A stretch of 64,000 nt of DNA from Symbiodinium sp. CCMP2592 (taxonomy: Eukaryota; Sar; Dinophyceae; Suessiales; Symbiodiniaceae), in NCBI GenBank assembly GCA_905221615.1, contig CAJNDT010000001.1:2989704-3053703 (forward strand), in the 5' to 3' direction. Of the stretch, positions 46,201 to 56,000 are shown piece after piece. The notes under the pieces were generated by a model, which had not been told where the DNA came from, did no database searches, and saw only the letters and a list, made by a program, of their open reading frames with translations. Position 1 is the first letter of the stretch. Every line of letters begins with the position of its first letter. The position numbers and the translations under genes are program-made.

Positions 46201-46785
46201 CCGTAGTTTATAGGCTTTCTTCTACTAGTAGGGTTCTTGATTTCCTTCATAAGAATCCCGCAGTCAATAAGGTACAACTCAAATGGACATGTTCAGACCT
46301 TGGGCTCCGACTGATATTCCATGATTTAAACCTGTGTTTATAGGTTACTCCATAAGACATTCTATAGGGGAGTCTAGACAGCTATTCTATAGGGTATTCC
46401 ATAAGGTGTACATGTACATATAAGGTATACAGGGTATCATTTTTTCAATCCGAGGGTCTGCTATAAGATGTATATGGGTTCTCATAAGGTATTCTGTAAG
46501 TGTTTTGCAACATATTCTTTCGAGGGCATTCTACAGGGTATTCTATAAAGTGTATATGGGTGGTATTCTAGAAAGTACTTTTTTAAGGTCTTCTATGGGC
46601 TGTGGGGCATTCAGAATAGGAACACAAAGTAAATAACGGGACTAAGGGTATTCCATATGAAATTTCTTTAACGCTTGTAGAGAAGTTATTTTATAACGTA
46701 TGTTTTAGGCGTTTCTTCTAGGTTCCTGATATCCATTGGAATCCCGCACTCACTAAGCGAAAAGTCACTGGGAATTGTCAGATCT
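46200..46785. repeat. Degenerate GGTATTCTATAAGG block, second copy
   Basis: Same family and orientation as 42,000-43,260. The retroelement at 46,786-52,217 interrupts it; the family resumes at about 52,225. Confidence 0.75.
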
Positions 46786-46933
46786 GACAATTCGCAAACC
46801 GCTCCCCAAACAACCGCCATAACAAAGCAATGGTGGGACGCAGGCTGTTTTAACACATTGGTCGTCAGGTCGCACCTCCTGCCTGTCAACAGTTTTAAAC
46901 CGTCGAAAACTCAGGAGGGCAAGATCACACCCG
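46786..46933 (-). repeat. Split direct repeat A, outer copy (B2 of the element)
   Basis: Begins GACAATTCGCAAACCGCTCC and ends GCAAGATCACACCCG. It matches 47,066-47,213 with a 280-nt offset and very few changes (CCTGCCTGTC against CCTGCTAGTC). Its outer edge forms part of a perfect 22-nt palindrome (46,772-46,793). Confidence 0.95.
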
Positions 46934-46947
46934 GTGTGGGCGGGTGG

Positions 46948-47065
46948 GAAAGAAATCGGTGTGATCTTGACCCAAAATGGCCACGATCAAACACCTTGTT
47001 TAAGCATTCCCTCCGACCACGCTAGCGAATTGTCACTACAACAAGCGCAGGCTAGTGTTTGTCAC
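46948..47065 (-). repeat. Split direct repeat B, inner copy (A2), with spliced-leader-like sequence
   Basis: GAAAGAAATCGGTGTGATC to GTGTTTGTCAC; matched by 52,100-52,217 (offset 5,152, two differences noted). Positions 46,966-46,986 read, on the minus strand, TCGTGGCCATTTTGGGTCAAG, 18 of 21 identical to the dinoflagellate spliced leader. Confidence 0.95.
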
Positions 47066-47213
47066 GACAATTCGCAAACCGCTCCCCAAACAACCGCCAT
47101 AACAAAGCAATGGTGGGACGCAGGCTGTTTTAACACATTGGTCGTCAGGTCGCACCTCCTGCTAGTCAACAGTTTTAAACCGTCGAAAACTCAGGAGGGC
47201 AAGATCACACCCG
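47066..47213 (-). repeat. Split direct repeat A, inner copy (B1)
   Basis: Second copy of A, directly abutting B at 47,065/47,066. The A-B-A block lies on the 3' side of RNase H, as expected for the B1-A2-B2 end. Confidence 0.95.
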
Positions 47214-47489
47214 CATGACCTGATGTAGACCGAAACCAGAAATTGTTTATCCCACCTGCTGTTAGCGTGTTAGGTTTGCGTCGGGTATTTACACCTCGAC
47301 CGAAGTCGAAAGGAGCCTGAAGCCAAGAGGCCAATGGCAAAGGGTCTCGTGGGATCCCCAAAGAAGAAGAACGGGAACGAGTTAACCCGAAAGTTTCCGC
47401 AAAAGAAGCTAAGCAACGAGTGCTGGCCTTGGAGACGAAGGCCGCCCGGAGGGCAGGGCCCGTCGAAGGTTCCTGCTCTACTGGGGCTT

Positions 47490-49264
47490 TGTTTGAGGGA
47501 AGTAGCTACAGAAAGCAAGGCGGTAGACAAGAACGCGGCGCTGAGAGCATCTTTTCACACGACCTTCCAAAAGGCCTCGGTGAGGTCCACCGTTCTGGCC
47601 GGCACGTGCTCCAGTTCCGGAGGGAAGTGCTTCGGCTCGGGAGAAAACAGGCGTGACAAAGCATCGGCCTGGATATTGCTGATGCCCGGAATGTGAGCGA
47701 GGCCCCGGACCTGATACGACCGGAGGGCGACGTCCAGTGAAAACTCTCGGCAGAGTGGCCGACTTTGCGCTTCCACGCGCTAGGGCTCGCAGGAAGCCGA
47801 GGTTATCAGACTTCGCCCTGTACACGGCTCAAAAAGAGAGGTTCGGGAGCCAAAGGCGGAACGCCACCAAAAGGGCGACTCCTTCCCAGAGGGTGTTAAA
47901 TTTCGAAACACCCCTCTCATTGAGGAGCTCGTCCGGGAGGTTGGAGTAGAAGATCTCGGTGGGCTTGCCGCCCACCCTCATAATGCCACCAATGCCCCAC
48001 GGGCTGACATCGGTAACAATCTCGACGTCGGTGTGGACGGGCTTTGCGAAGAAAATCCGTTGCAGGACGTTGTCCACTAGCAGCGCTCGTATCCACTTGA
48101 GGCCAGGGGCCACCCTCTTCGTGTGGATCAGGTTTCTGGCTTTCCGGGCAGGTCGGCCATCATTAGCCAAACCACACGTAGAGAGCGCCGACCAGAAGGT
48201 GGACAAGAAGGGCCGAAGGTGAGGCACCAAGCCTGCAATGAAAGACATGCTGCCGGCATACGACCGCAGCTCCCTGGAGCCTATGACCGGGCGGCTCAGC
48301 AGCTTGTTGGTGTCGGCGAGGAGCTGCTTGACCTTGTGCTCGGGGATGGTCACCGTGACCGTCTCCGCCTCATCGTCGCACTCGATCTTTGCACCGACCC
48401 ATTCTATAGTCTTCCCGCCGTTGGCCTTGTTGAGCTTCGTTGGGAAGCCGGTGACGGCCACCCAGAGGAGGGTAATGGCCAGGTCACGGGCAGCTGCGCC
48501 CAGGCGGGCCCGAACATGACAAAGACCGGGTCGTCAACGTAGCACTGTGGGTCGGTGTCCGCGACCGCGGAGCGGCCTAACCAGGCAGCGAATCTGCCCC
48601 AGACTGTGGGAGAGGACGCCGACCCAAACACAAGCGCATTGAACAGCACGATGCCCCATGGGACTGCCGCCGCGGTGAACTTGCGGTCCGGGCCCGCCGG
48701 CACGTTCATGAACGCATCTTTGATGTCGAGGCCCGCCAAGTAGGGCTTTCCCCCCTCTCTGTAGACTCGAAGGAGGGAGGAGACAACGTCGAGGAGCCGG
48801 GGAAGAAGGATCCGCTCGCCCTGGCAGCACGCCAAGTTGACTCGAGACTCCCTTAGGTCCCAGATAACCCGTGCCTTTCGGACTGGCCGGCCCTGTGCGT
48901 CAGTTTTGTCCTTCACGATCACGCCCAGGCGATTCAGAACGGGCGGCCCGCCCAGGATCGCTTCGGCCTCCTCCTCGGTAGCTACCAAGACGCAGAAACC
49001 CCGGTTGACGTAGTCATCGAGGAGGTCGTGAAGGGTGTCCTCTTCTGCCTCGGCTGAGGGGTAGTTCTTCCAACCTTCCAAAGCTCGCCTGTCAAGCTGC
49101 GAGGCCGCCGCCGGTGCCGTCCTCTTCCGCTTGCGCGTCCCCTCGGTTGCGCCAAGCGCCGTATAAGGACGGCAGATCGGACCGAAGTGACGGCTTCCGG
49201 GCTGAGGTCTGCCGGCTCTTCTCCGCGAAGTATTGCCACGGCAGGGTTCAGGAGCTCGGGCCAA
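47490..49264 (-). pseudogene. Reverse transcriptase and RNase H of the retroelement, frameshifted
   Basis: RT: catalytic Asp in GLDIKDAFMNV, a GSASSPTVWGRF segment and the active-site CYVDDPV (about 48,520-48,550). A frameshift near 48,490 leads into the thumb/connection part (GKTIEWVGAKIE). RNase H: TDVSPWGIGG, the Glu in LWEGVALLVAF, an in-frame TGA at 47,831-47,829, then AKSDNLGFL, a frameshift near 47,790, and the closing HIPGISNIQADALSR. All catalytic positions are still visible, but two frameshifts and one stop disable the copy unless they are sequencing errors. The enzyme would copy element RNA into DNA. Confidence 0.88.
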
Positions 49265-49374
49265 AGATCCACGGTCGAGTCAGCGCACGCCTGGGGTTGC
49301 GCAGGCCACCGAGCGCCCGCTCGTTCTCAGCCTCCCTCTCGGTCTGCGGGCCCCGAGAGGGAAGGGCCTCGAAC

Positions 49375-50010
49375 TCAACACCTCAAAGTCCAAGGCCGCC
49401 CTGCGATAACCTTGGTAGAGAGCCTCCGCGATGATCTGTGAGAGGTGGACCGTGTACTCGGCTCAGCGTTGGTGGCCCGCCGAATCAGAGACCTGCTTGC
49501 CTGCCACCGACTGGTGGGTGCCACGCGGGTGGTTGCACCGCTGCCCGTGTAGCTTGGCAAAGTCCACGTGGGCGGAGAACAGGAACCGAGTCGGCTTCAC
49601 CGTCTCCAACCCGAAGCGGCACTGGTCGAAGTCTGCTGTGCCGACGCGGTCGAGGTCGATGATGGCCCACCCCCCTAGTGAGCTTGAGGCCCCACATGGC
49701 CACGACCGAATCAGAGCATCGCTCGATGAGCAGGTTACCTGCCGTCGACCAAGTCTCGAAGAAATGCTGAATGGGCCGCTTCGTCCAGGAGGTCGGTCGA
49801 TTCGGTGGCTCGCTTGTCCAGGGCGCAAACCAGGAACCCATAGTCTGCCAGCCAGCTGGGGAGGTCCCCTCGCCGAAGCCTTCCAGAAAACATGACCAAG
49901 GCCCAGGGCCTGCCCTTGTACTCGCCGGTGCCATTGCGGCGCCATTCGGAATACGAGGCTTCGCCGGGCTTCTCCAACCAAGTGCCCTGGGCCGGTAGAA
50001 AGGCACCTTG
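49375..50010 (-). pseudogene. Methyltransferase-like region between gag and RT, decayed
   Basis: The minus strand has ALVMFSGRLRRGDLPSWLAD and GFLVCALD, which look like a Rossmann-type cofactor-binding start (LFSG..DL...L...G..V...D). Then come frame changes and, further on, TRFLFSAHVDFAKLHG and QRCNHPRGTHQ. I infer a SAM-dependent methyltransferase-like domain of the kind carried by DIRS-type elements. The middle, including any catalytic motif, seems deleted. The family assignment is tentative. Confidence 0.4.
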
Positions 50011-50399
50011 TGGCTCGATGGCGGGATGAGGTGCGCCACCTGGCTGCTTGAGCCCTTGCTGCTCGCCGCTTGGCTTGGCCCCGTGCCAGGATCCGCGGCT
50101 GCGCGCCTAGCCCGGGCTTTGGGCGGCGTCCTCGGCCGTTGTCGACCCAGGTCTCGTGGCGGGTCGTCCGGCTTCTTCCGTTTCAGAGGGGAGGCCAGAG
50201 AGCCGCCTTGGAAGCCGCGGTCTTTGGTATGAGCTCCGCCGTGTCGTCGAGCCGGGCTGCGGCACCAGACTTGACCTTGGGCTTAGGGGCGAGTACCCCG
50301 TGGCCTTTCCAGCAGAAGTGGCGGCTTGAGGTGCCCCGCTGAACCCCCGGTTGCCCGAGAAGGTTCTGACGGAGTGGCACCCCCGCCGCCGGCCTCGTC

Positions 50400-51698
50400 T
50401 CAGCGCTTGGGGCAGTCGAGTGCCTGGTGGCGCCCCAAACAAATATTGCATTGATGCGAGAAGCGATCTTTGCATTTGCCTTGGGGCTTCTTCGATCCAC
50501 AGCGGTTCTGGTTGAAGTCGCCACATATGGTGACTCCGCGCCTGTTCTTGACGAACACGTTGCCCTCCTTCTCGCTGTGGTCGTCGCCGGTGTACTTGCG
50601 CTTGGCCTTGCCCGGTCGAGCGTTCTGCTCTTCCTCCTGGCGCGGTGGACGGGCTGCCGGCCGTGGTGGGCCCGAGGTCCCCGAAAGCCAGAGTGTGGCC
50701 GGGGTGACCAGCTCTCTGGTCCAGAACTCCATGTCCTTCACCGCCGCTGCAAACGCCGCGTTCCAGGGCCGGGCTGGCGTGTACCCGAAGTCTGGTTGAT
50801 CGTGAAGTCGGCGGCGCAGGCGCTCTAAGTGCTCGCACCTCAGGCGATTTTCCGCCTTGTAGATCAACCACCAGGCGGAGTCCCCAAACTGCGTGAGGAA
50901 ACTCCGCACGTGCTCGGCGTAGCTGTCGAGGCGCTCGGAGTCCACAACCTCGAGAAGGAGCATGGCTGTTCGGTAGACCTTCCAGGCCTCGTACCAGGCA
51001 CGAAAGGAGCCTGGGCCTGGTTGCTCCTTCTTTGTCCATTCCCCTGTGGACACATTGAGGACGTAGGCCGTGAAGGATTGTTTGCGGAGGAGCCGGAGGC
51101 CATGCGGTCCGAACAAGGAGAAGTCGGTGTATGGGGCAGCCCCTGCCTGCAAAACTTGTTTGAGGGCCGAGAGCTGGTCCAGCGAGGGGTCGCTCTCATG
51201 AGAGGGGAAGTCCCCGTACTTCTTCTTGTACTCGGTGTAGAGCGTCTGTGTCTCCGTCTGCTCCAGCACCACAACATCTGCATCCAGCGTCGGCTCCAGG
51301 ATGGCAGAAAGTTTGAGCTTGCGGCCTCCAGAAGGTGGGGCGGGGCCCGCGGCTACAGTCGCCGGGGTCGGAGACGTGGGTCCAGCGGTGCCGGGGCTGT
51401 CGGGCGTCACGCCCATCCTCAAGCAGCTCACCCGCCTAACCGACTCAAGCCGCGCTAGCTCCACAAGCGACGGGTCCCGTGCAGGCTCTGGTGTACCATC
51501 GGCCGCCAGCGGTATGACCTTCAAGGCCGCGATGGCGGCGTCCCAAGAAGGTCGGGGAATGAGGATGATCTCCCGGACCCTTTGTGGTTGGCCCAAAGCC
51601 AGCTTGATGGCCGTCTCCAAAGGGCCTGCCACACCAGCCCAGTTAAGCACGCCATCGAGGTCCGTTATCGCGGTGAGCTCCGCCTCCGTTGGGTCCAT
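50400..51698 (-). CDS. Gag-like protein of the retroelement
   Basis: An intact frame of 432 codons starting MDPTEAELTAITDLDG. The first two thirds are helical with several Trp residues (FGDSAWWLIYKAENRL), as expected for a capsid-type protein. The C-terminal part is basic and carries a Cys/His cluster: CGDFNQNRC, a third Cys eight residues on, and a near-canonical zinc knuckle C-x2-C-x3-H-x4-C (CNICLGRHQALDC). The protein probably binds element RNA. It is the only unbroken large frame of this element. Confidence 0.75.
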   Translation of the reverse strand: MDPTEAELTAITDLDGVLNWAGVAGPLETAIKLALGQPQRVREIILIPRPSWDAAIAALKVIPLAADGTPEPARDPSLVELARLESVRRVSCLRMGVTPDSPGTAGPTSPTPATVAAGPAPPSGGRKLKLSAILEPTLDADVVVLEQTETQTLYTEYKKKYGDFPSHESDPSLDQLSALKQVLQAGAAPYTDFSLFGPHGLRLLRKQSFTAYVLNVSTGEWTKKEQPGPGSFRAWYEAWKVYRTAMLLLEVVDSERLDSYAEHVRSFLTQFGDSAWWLIYKAENRLRCEHLERLRRRLHDQPDFGYTPARPWNAAFAAAVKDMEFWTRELVTPATLWLSGTSGPPRPAARPPRQEEEQNARPGKAKRKYTGDDHSEKEGNVFVKNRRGVTICGDFNQNRCGSKKPQGKCKDRFSHQCNICLGRHQALDCPKR

Positions 51699-52069
51699 TG
51701 TTGCCAGAGGGGCTCGCTAGGGCCGGTCCTTCGTAAAGAAGTCCTGCGGCCCGCGGCGTGCTCGCCGAGGTCCACCTCTGTATAGTGCCCGAATGCCAAA
51801 GAGACCCGGCGCCTTCGCCCCAAGAAGAAAAGGGCTCGGCGGCTGACAGCGACCCAGCGGTCCAAAGGTCCTCGTAGAGGTCGAGTCTGCCTCCGCGGCG
51901 TTGTCGAGGCCGAAAAGCAACAGCCACAGGTGAGGCCCAGCAGCCAAAAGACGGCAGCGAAGGCCAACAGAGCGCACTCCCCGACGGCCGCCTCGGACCA
52001 GACCACCAATGGCCCACCCAAGAGGGTAGGGGCCACGGAAGCCGAGTCTGCAACGACCACCAGGTCCAT
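51665..52069 (-). CDS. Small hydrophobic ORF overlapping the gag start
   Basis: A 134-codon frame (MDLVVVADSASVAPTLLGG) contains a hydrophobic segment (ECALLAFAAVFWLLGLTCGC) long enough to span a membrane, followed by an Arg-rich tail. It overlaps the gag ATG by about 34 nt in another frame. It could be a leader ORF, or only leader sequence that happens to be open; no family recognised. Confidence 0.3.
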   Translation of the reverse strand: MDLVVVADSASVAPTLLGGPLVVWSEAAVGECALLAFAAVFWLLGLTCGCCFSASTTPRRQTRPLRGPLDRWVAVSRRALFFLGRRRRVSLAFGHYTEVDLGEHAAGRRTSLRRTGPSEPLWQQWTQRRRSSPR

Positions 52070-52099
52070 GCACTACCCACCTTGTTGCAGACCACACCT

Positions 52100-52217
52100 G
52101 AAAGAAATCGGTGTGATCTTGACCCAAATTGGCCACGATCAAACACCTTGTGTAAGCATTCCCTCCGACCACGCTAGCGAATTGTCACTACAACAAGCGC
52201 AGGCTAGTGTTTGTCAC
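52100..52217 (-). repeat. Split direct repeat B, outer copy (A1), 5' end of the element
   Basis: Second copy of B. The spliced-leader-like segment is at 52,118-52,138 (17 of 21 identical). As the 5' terminal repeat it would be at or near the start of the element's transcript. Confidence 0.95.
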
Positions 52218-52486
52218 TGGGCTCGGTTTTTTGGGTGTTCTTAGAGGGTATGTAGACGCTGTACTGGGGGTATCATATATCAGGAGCCTTTTATAAGCTT
52301 TACAGGGTATTCAAGATGGATTCTACAAGGTCAAAAGAAGCAGTCAAAGCAATTGCGCGTGAAGTCACGTGCATTGCAGCTGGGCGGAAGTCATGCACGT
52401 GTCAGCACTCACGTGGTCCATATAGTGTATGACAATATGACGCGTGTTTCCATCATACGGTTCAGTATAAATACTGAATGGTAGTG

Positions 52487-52574
52487 AAACCCGGCCTGGA
52501 TCAGAGATCAGAGATCAAAGATTGTCTGGAAAAACTTTCGGTGGCATCTCTGATCTCTGATCCAAGCCGGGTTT
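52487..52574. repeat. Foldback element with 29-nt arms
   Basis: Arms 52,487-52,515 and 52,546-52,574 (AAACCCGGCCTGGATCAGAG and onward) pair with one mismatch around a 30-nt loop. Just left, TTCAGTATAAATACTGAA (52,461-52,478) is a perfect palindrome. It looks like a MITE or foldback insertion. Confidence 0.85.
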
Positions 52575-52739
52575 AAGTATAAATGCGGAATTATATGTTG
52601 TATTGAATTATGTTGGGCATGTACACGGCCCCTTTCGGCATAACTAGTAATGTTCGTATACACAAATCCATGTGCGCACGTGCATTTGTATAGACATGTG
52701 GTAGCAAGCATATACACAGAAAGGCTTCGAGGCAGGGTT

Positions 52740-52766
52740 TAGGGGTTACCATATATTACCATATAC

Positions 52767-52805
<39 letters not shown>

Positions 52806-53100
52806 GATAGAGAGAAAGATGGGGAATACAGTCTGAATCCATCACTCGCGACAGGCTCGAAAAACTCGGGCCTGTAGTGTGTTATTTTCTGTGTATATGT
52901 ATACAAATATACAAATCTGCAAATATACAAACATACGTATATACGTGTATACATGTATACGTATATACATATAAACATACATAATACAAGCATACATACA
53001 AAAGTACATACACACATACATACATACATGCATACATGCACATACACAAACATACTACATATATATATATATATATATATTATGAAGACGCACTTTGTGC
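52740..53100. repeat. GA, CATA and TA microsatellite cluster
   Basis: (GA)n at about 52,773-52,799, long (CATA/TATAC)n at about 52,895-53,045 and (TA)n to about 53,080. Open frames over it are compositional. Confidence 0.9.
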
Positions 53101-53659
53101 GCACGTACTCTGATTAGCGTGTCCTCGACGGATATGGGAAGGAAAGATACGATCATCCTTTAAGAAAGATCAAGCAAGTGGCTTGGGAAGGGGTCTGCAC
53201 GACTAGGTCGTGGGGGATTATCGTTGTGCATGAAAGCTGCACGATACATAGTGCATGAGATGCTGATGCTTGGCCACGCCTGAGTTTTTGCTCTTTCACA
53301 GCTTTAGCGGAACTGAGGCTCAAAATTCGGCGCTTGAAATTCGGAAGCCAGGCTCCTAGGGCATATTGAGGTTGTTCAAGATTCAAGGCTTTTTGTTAAA
53401 GGGATCAAAGCTCACAAGGTGTAAGGGGCCAGGGCTGATAGCAGGCAACGGGGTGTACGGCTTTTGTACAGGTTGAGACGCCGAGCCTCAATGGGCTTTA
53501 GACAACTTCAGAACCGGCAGCTGAAGGAGATGATTTCAATCAGGTGGTGTGTTGATTCATTGCTCGCGCTATCCTAGAGAACGTATACAGTGTTCCTGTC
53601 GTGCCTTTCTTGGCGGACCTTTCGTTCAACCCGTCAAACCTCGCCTTGCCACTTAAACA

Positions 53660-54066
53660 GATTTGTGTAAACTGAAGACATGGACATGGGAACAACCTTT
53701 CGCATGCCACAAAACGCTTCGGCAGCAAGTGACAAACTCCCGGCATCGCCGGCGCTCTTTGAGGGTTCCGGCAATGAAGGCCTGCAGCTGCATCAGCATA
53801 AGAAGCAACCCCCTCGTCAGTGAACAGAGACTGAAACAGTCCGGACGAGGTGCAACATGTCCAACATACTGCAGTATGGCTCCGGAGGCGAGCTCCAACT
53901 TCTTCCTCGTCGCACCATCCTTCCCTGCACCAGCTAAGAGCTTCATGTTTTGCACGTTCTCTCTTGCATGAAACTGCCCAATGAAGGTCTCCAGGCAAGC
54001 CACCCAGAGCATAACCTCGGAAGCTGAGAAGTTCAGTTCATTGTGGCGTGCCCAGTCAAGAGGTCC
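53660..54066 (-). other. Exon-like segment of an unrecognised gene
   Basis: After a TAG acceptor followed by G (exon from about 54,066) the minus strand encodes VLTGPLDWARHNELNFSASE, then EVMLWVACLETFIGQFHARE and a Lys-rich helical stretch to about 53,850. The composition is strongly protein-like and the 5' boundary fits an AG-G acceptor. No family is recognised. Confidence 0.4.
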
Positions 54067-54589
54067 TGTCAGAACCTAGCCACAAATGTACGAACTAAGT
54101 CTGATGATTGCGATTTAGCTGCTCAACTCATCGTCGCGAAACAGCATGCGATCTGTATCAAAGCCTCTTCTCTCCGAGAGTTTTTCTCGGATGCCTGAGA
54201 AGGCCCAGGTGACGTTCTGTTTTCTGAAGTTGCCCAGGCTGGCTGACCAAGCGTGGCAGGCCTCGCGTGAAGAATCCAGGACTCTTCGTCTCTATGCCTT
54301 AGAACGACTTCGTCAGCTCCGAATCAGGCACAACCAATCGGCATGATCCGCCCAAGCCCATTCTGTGGCAAGCATCCGCTCATCACCTTCAGCTCCGAGC
54401 CGCGACCTCAGCCGGATGTGCAGCTTTGCAAGCCTCCTGCCTCCCGCCTCCCGCATGCATGGGCAGCACGATGAAATGGCTTCAGGAGGTTCTTCCCTGC
54501 CCCTGTCGATTTCTATGCAATCATTTGGGTTAATTTGGGACAGTCAGGAGATTCTCACAGGCAAGGAATGGTGATCATGATCACACAGC

Positions 54590-55350
54590 CAGTGGCGAAA
54601 ATGACGTGGATCACGATGGTGAATGATGCTGGTGATGATAATGATGAGATGATGAAGACGATGATGACGATAAGGATGAGACAATAGCTATCATGCCGAT
54701 GAGGTCGCGCATCGACAAGATGACGACGACGAGGACCGAGGACGACCGACGAGGACGACGACGACGACGACGATGCTAAGGATGGTCACAACGGAAAGCA
54801 TAATGTGCTGCTGACTGTGTGCGTGTGAGTGTGTGTGTGTGCTGATGCTGCTACGGACGATGGTGGCGATGATGCTGATGATGATGCTGATGATGACGAC
54901 GGTGATAATGCGGGTGATGATGATGATCACACCCCGAACCCTCAACCACTCACGCCCGAACCCTAAATAATGCAATCCTAAATCCTATCCCTGAGCCCTA
55001 GTTTAGGGTGCAGGGTGTCTTGCTCAAATACCGGGCTCTGGGGCTGCAGGAGCCTGATTATGGATTTAGGGCCTAGGGGTTAGGGTTAGGGGTTTCTTTC
55101 TGTAAAACGTCGGACAAAGCATTCGGATGAGGGCTCTATCGCGGTTGAAGGGACTCAGGGGCCTTGATAATTAGAATAGGGTTTCGGTGACGTTTTGTTA
55201 CAATGAGTAGCATAAGGAACAGTATTCTCATTTTCAAGTCCCTACATAAACCCTAAGCCCGAGATTCAACCTAAAACACCTATGCCCTAAACCTTAAACC
55301 AAGAACCTTAAAGCCTGAACCCGGAATCCTGAAACCCTGAAACGCACTTT
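54590..55350. repeat. GAT-type microsatellite and degenerate telomere-like sequence
   Basis: GATGAT/GACGAC runs at 54,600-54,930 are followed by degenerate CCCTAAA/TTTAGGG units (about 54,935-55,095 and 55,240-55,345). No gene. Confidence 0.7.
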
Positions 55351-55439
55351 TCACAATAATAACAATAAGGATCACAATAATAATCATAATTGGATAATCC
55401 GCCGAGGCCAGAGGCCCAGGCGTCTTGGGGATTGGACAC

Positions 55440-56000
55440 CCGCTTTTTGCGTGTCGGCCTCCCCCCCCTTCCCAGGCCTTCCCCCTCCCCTCCCCCCCCC
55501 CCCCCCCCCCCCCCCCTCCCCCCCCCTCCCCCCCTCAACCGTCTAAGGGTGGGGTTGGACAGGCCGCCCCAGCATTAAAAAACATCGACTGCCCCCTCGC
55601 CCTGCCGCTACACAGCCGAGGCGGGCGGCGTAGCGTTAAAATTAGAAACAAATAATAACGATGATTATGATGGTGATGACAATGACGACGATGAAAGTGA
55701 TGAAAATGATATCAAATGATGATGGTGGTGGTGGTGATGATGACGACGGTGATGGAAATAATGGTGATGATGATGGTGATGACGATGATGATGAAAATGC
55801 TTGTGACGATTGTGATGGTGGTGATGGTGATGGTGGTGGCGCTGATGATGATTGTGGTGATTGTGATGGTGAAGGTGACGGTGAGGAGGAGGAGATGAGG
55901 AGAGGAGGAGGACGAGGACGAGGTGCCGGTGCTGGTGCTGGTGCTGGTGGCGGCTGCGGTGGCGGTCGTGGTGGCCGTGGCGATGGTGATCCAACACTGT
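55440..56000. repeat. Poly-C tract and long GAT/GGT microsatellite
   Basis: A C tract with few T lies at about 55,485-55,540, then (GAT)n with GGT/GAC variants from 55,655 to 55,995. Asp-rich, His-rich and Ser/Pro-rich frames over it are shadows of the repeat. Confidence 0.9.

Larger units (their letters stand above)
46786..52217 (-). mobile_element. PAT/Ngaro-type retroelement with split direct repeats, no recombinase
   Basis: Repeat A (148 nt) occurs at 46,786-46,933 and 47,066-47,213; repeat B (118 nt) at 46,948-47,065 and 52,100-52,217. On the minus strand the order is B-body-A-B-A, which is the A1-body-B1-A2-B2 plan of PAT/Ngaro tyrosine-recombinase elements. Copies differ at only two or three positions, so insertion is fairly recent. 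The body carries, in order, a small hydrophobic ORF, gag, a methyltransferase-like remnant, RT and RNase H. No recombinase fits into the 270 nt left after RNase H, so the copy would need one supplied in trans. The flanks GTCACTGGG at 46,764 and 52,213 are discussed as a finding. Confidence 0.85.

Noticed and set aside
42000-46700. CRISPR array
   Set aside because: Repeats vary in length and sequence and lack uniform spacers; the genome is eukaryotic and no cas genes are present.
46700-52300. Ordinary LTR retrotransposon
   Set aside because: The repeats are arranged A-B-A on one side and B on the other, which is a split direct repeat and not a pair of LTRs; no aspartic protease or DDE integrase is visible.
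52739-53104. Tyr/Cys/Val-rich frame on the minus strand
   Set aside because: It is produced by CATA and TA microsatellites.
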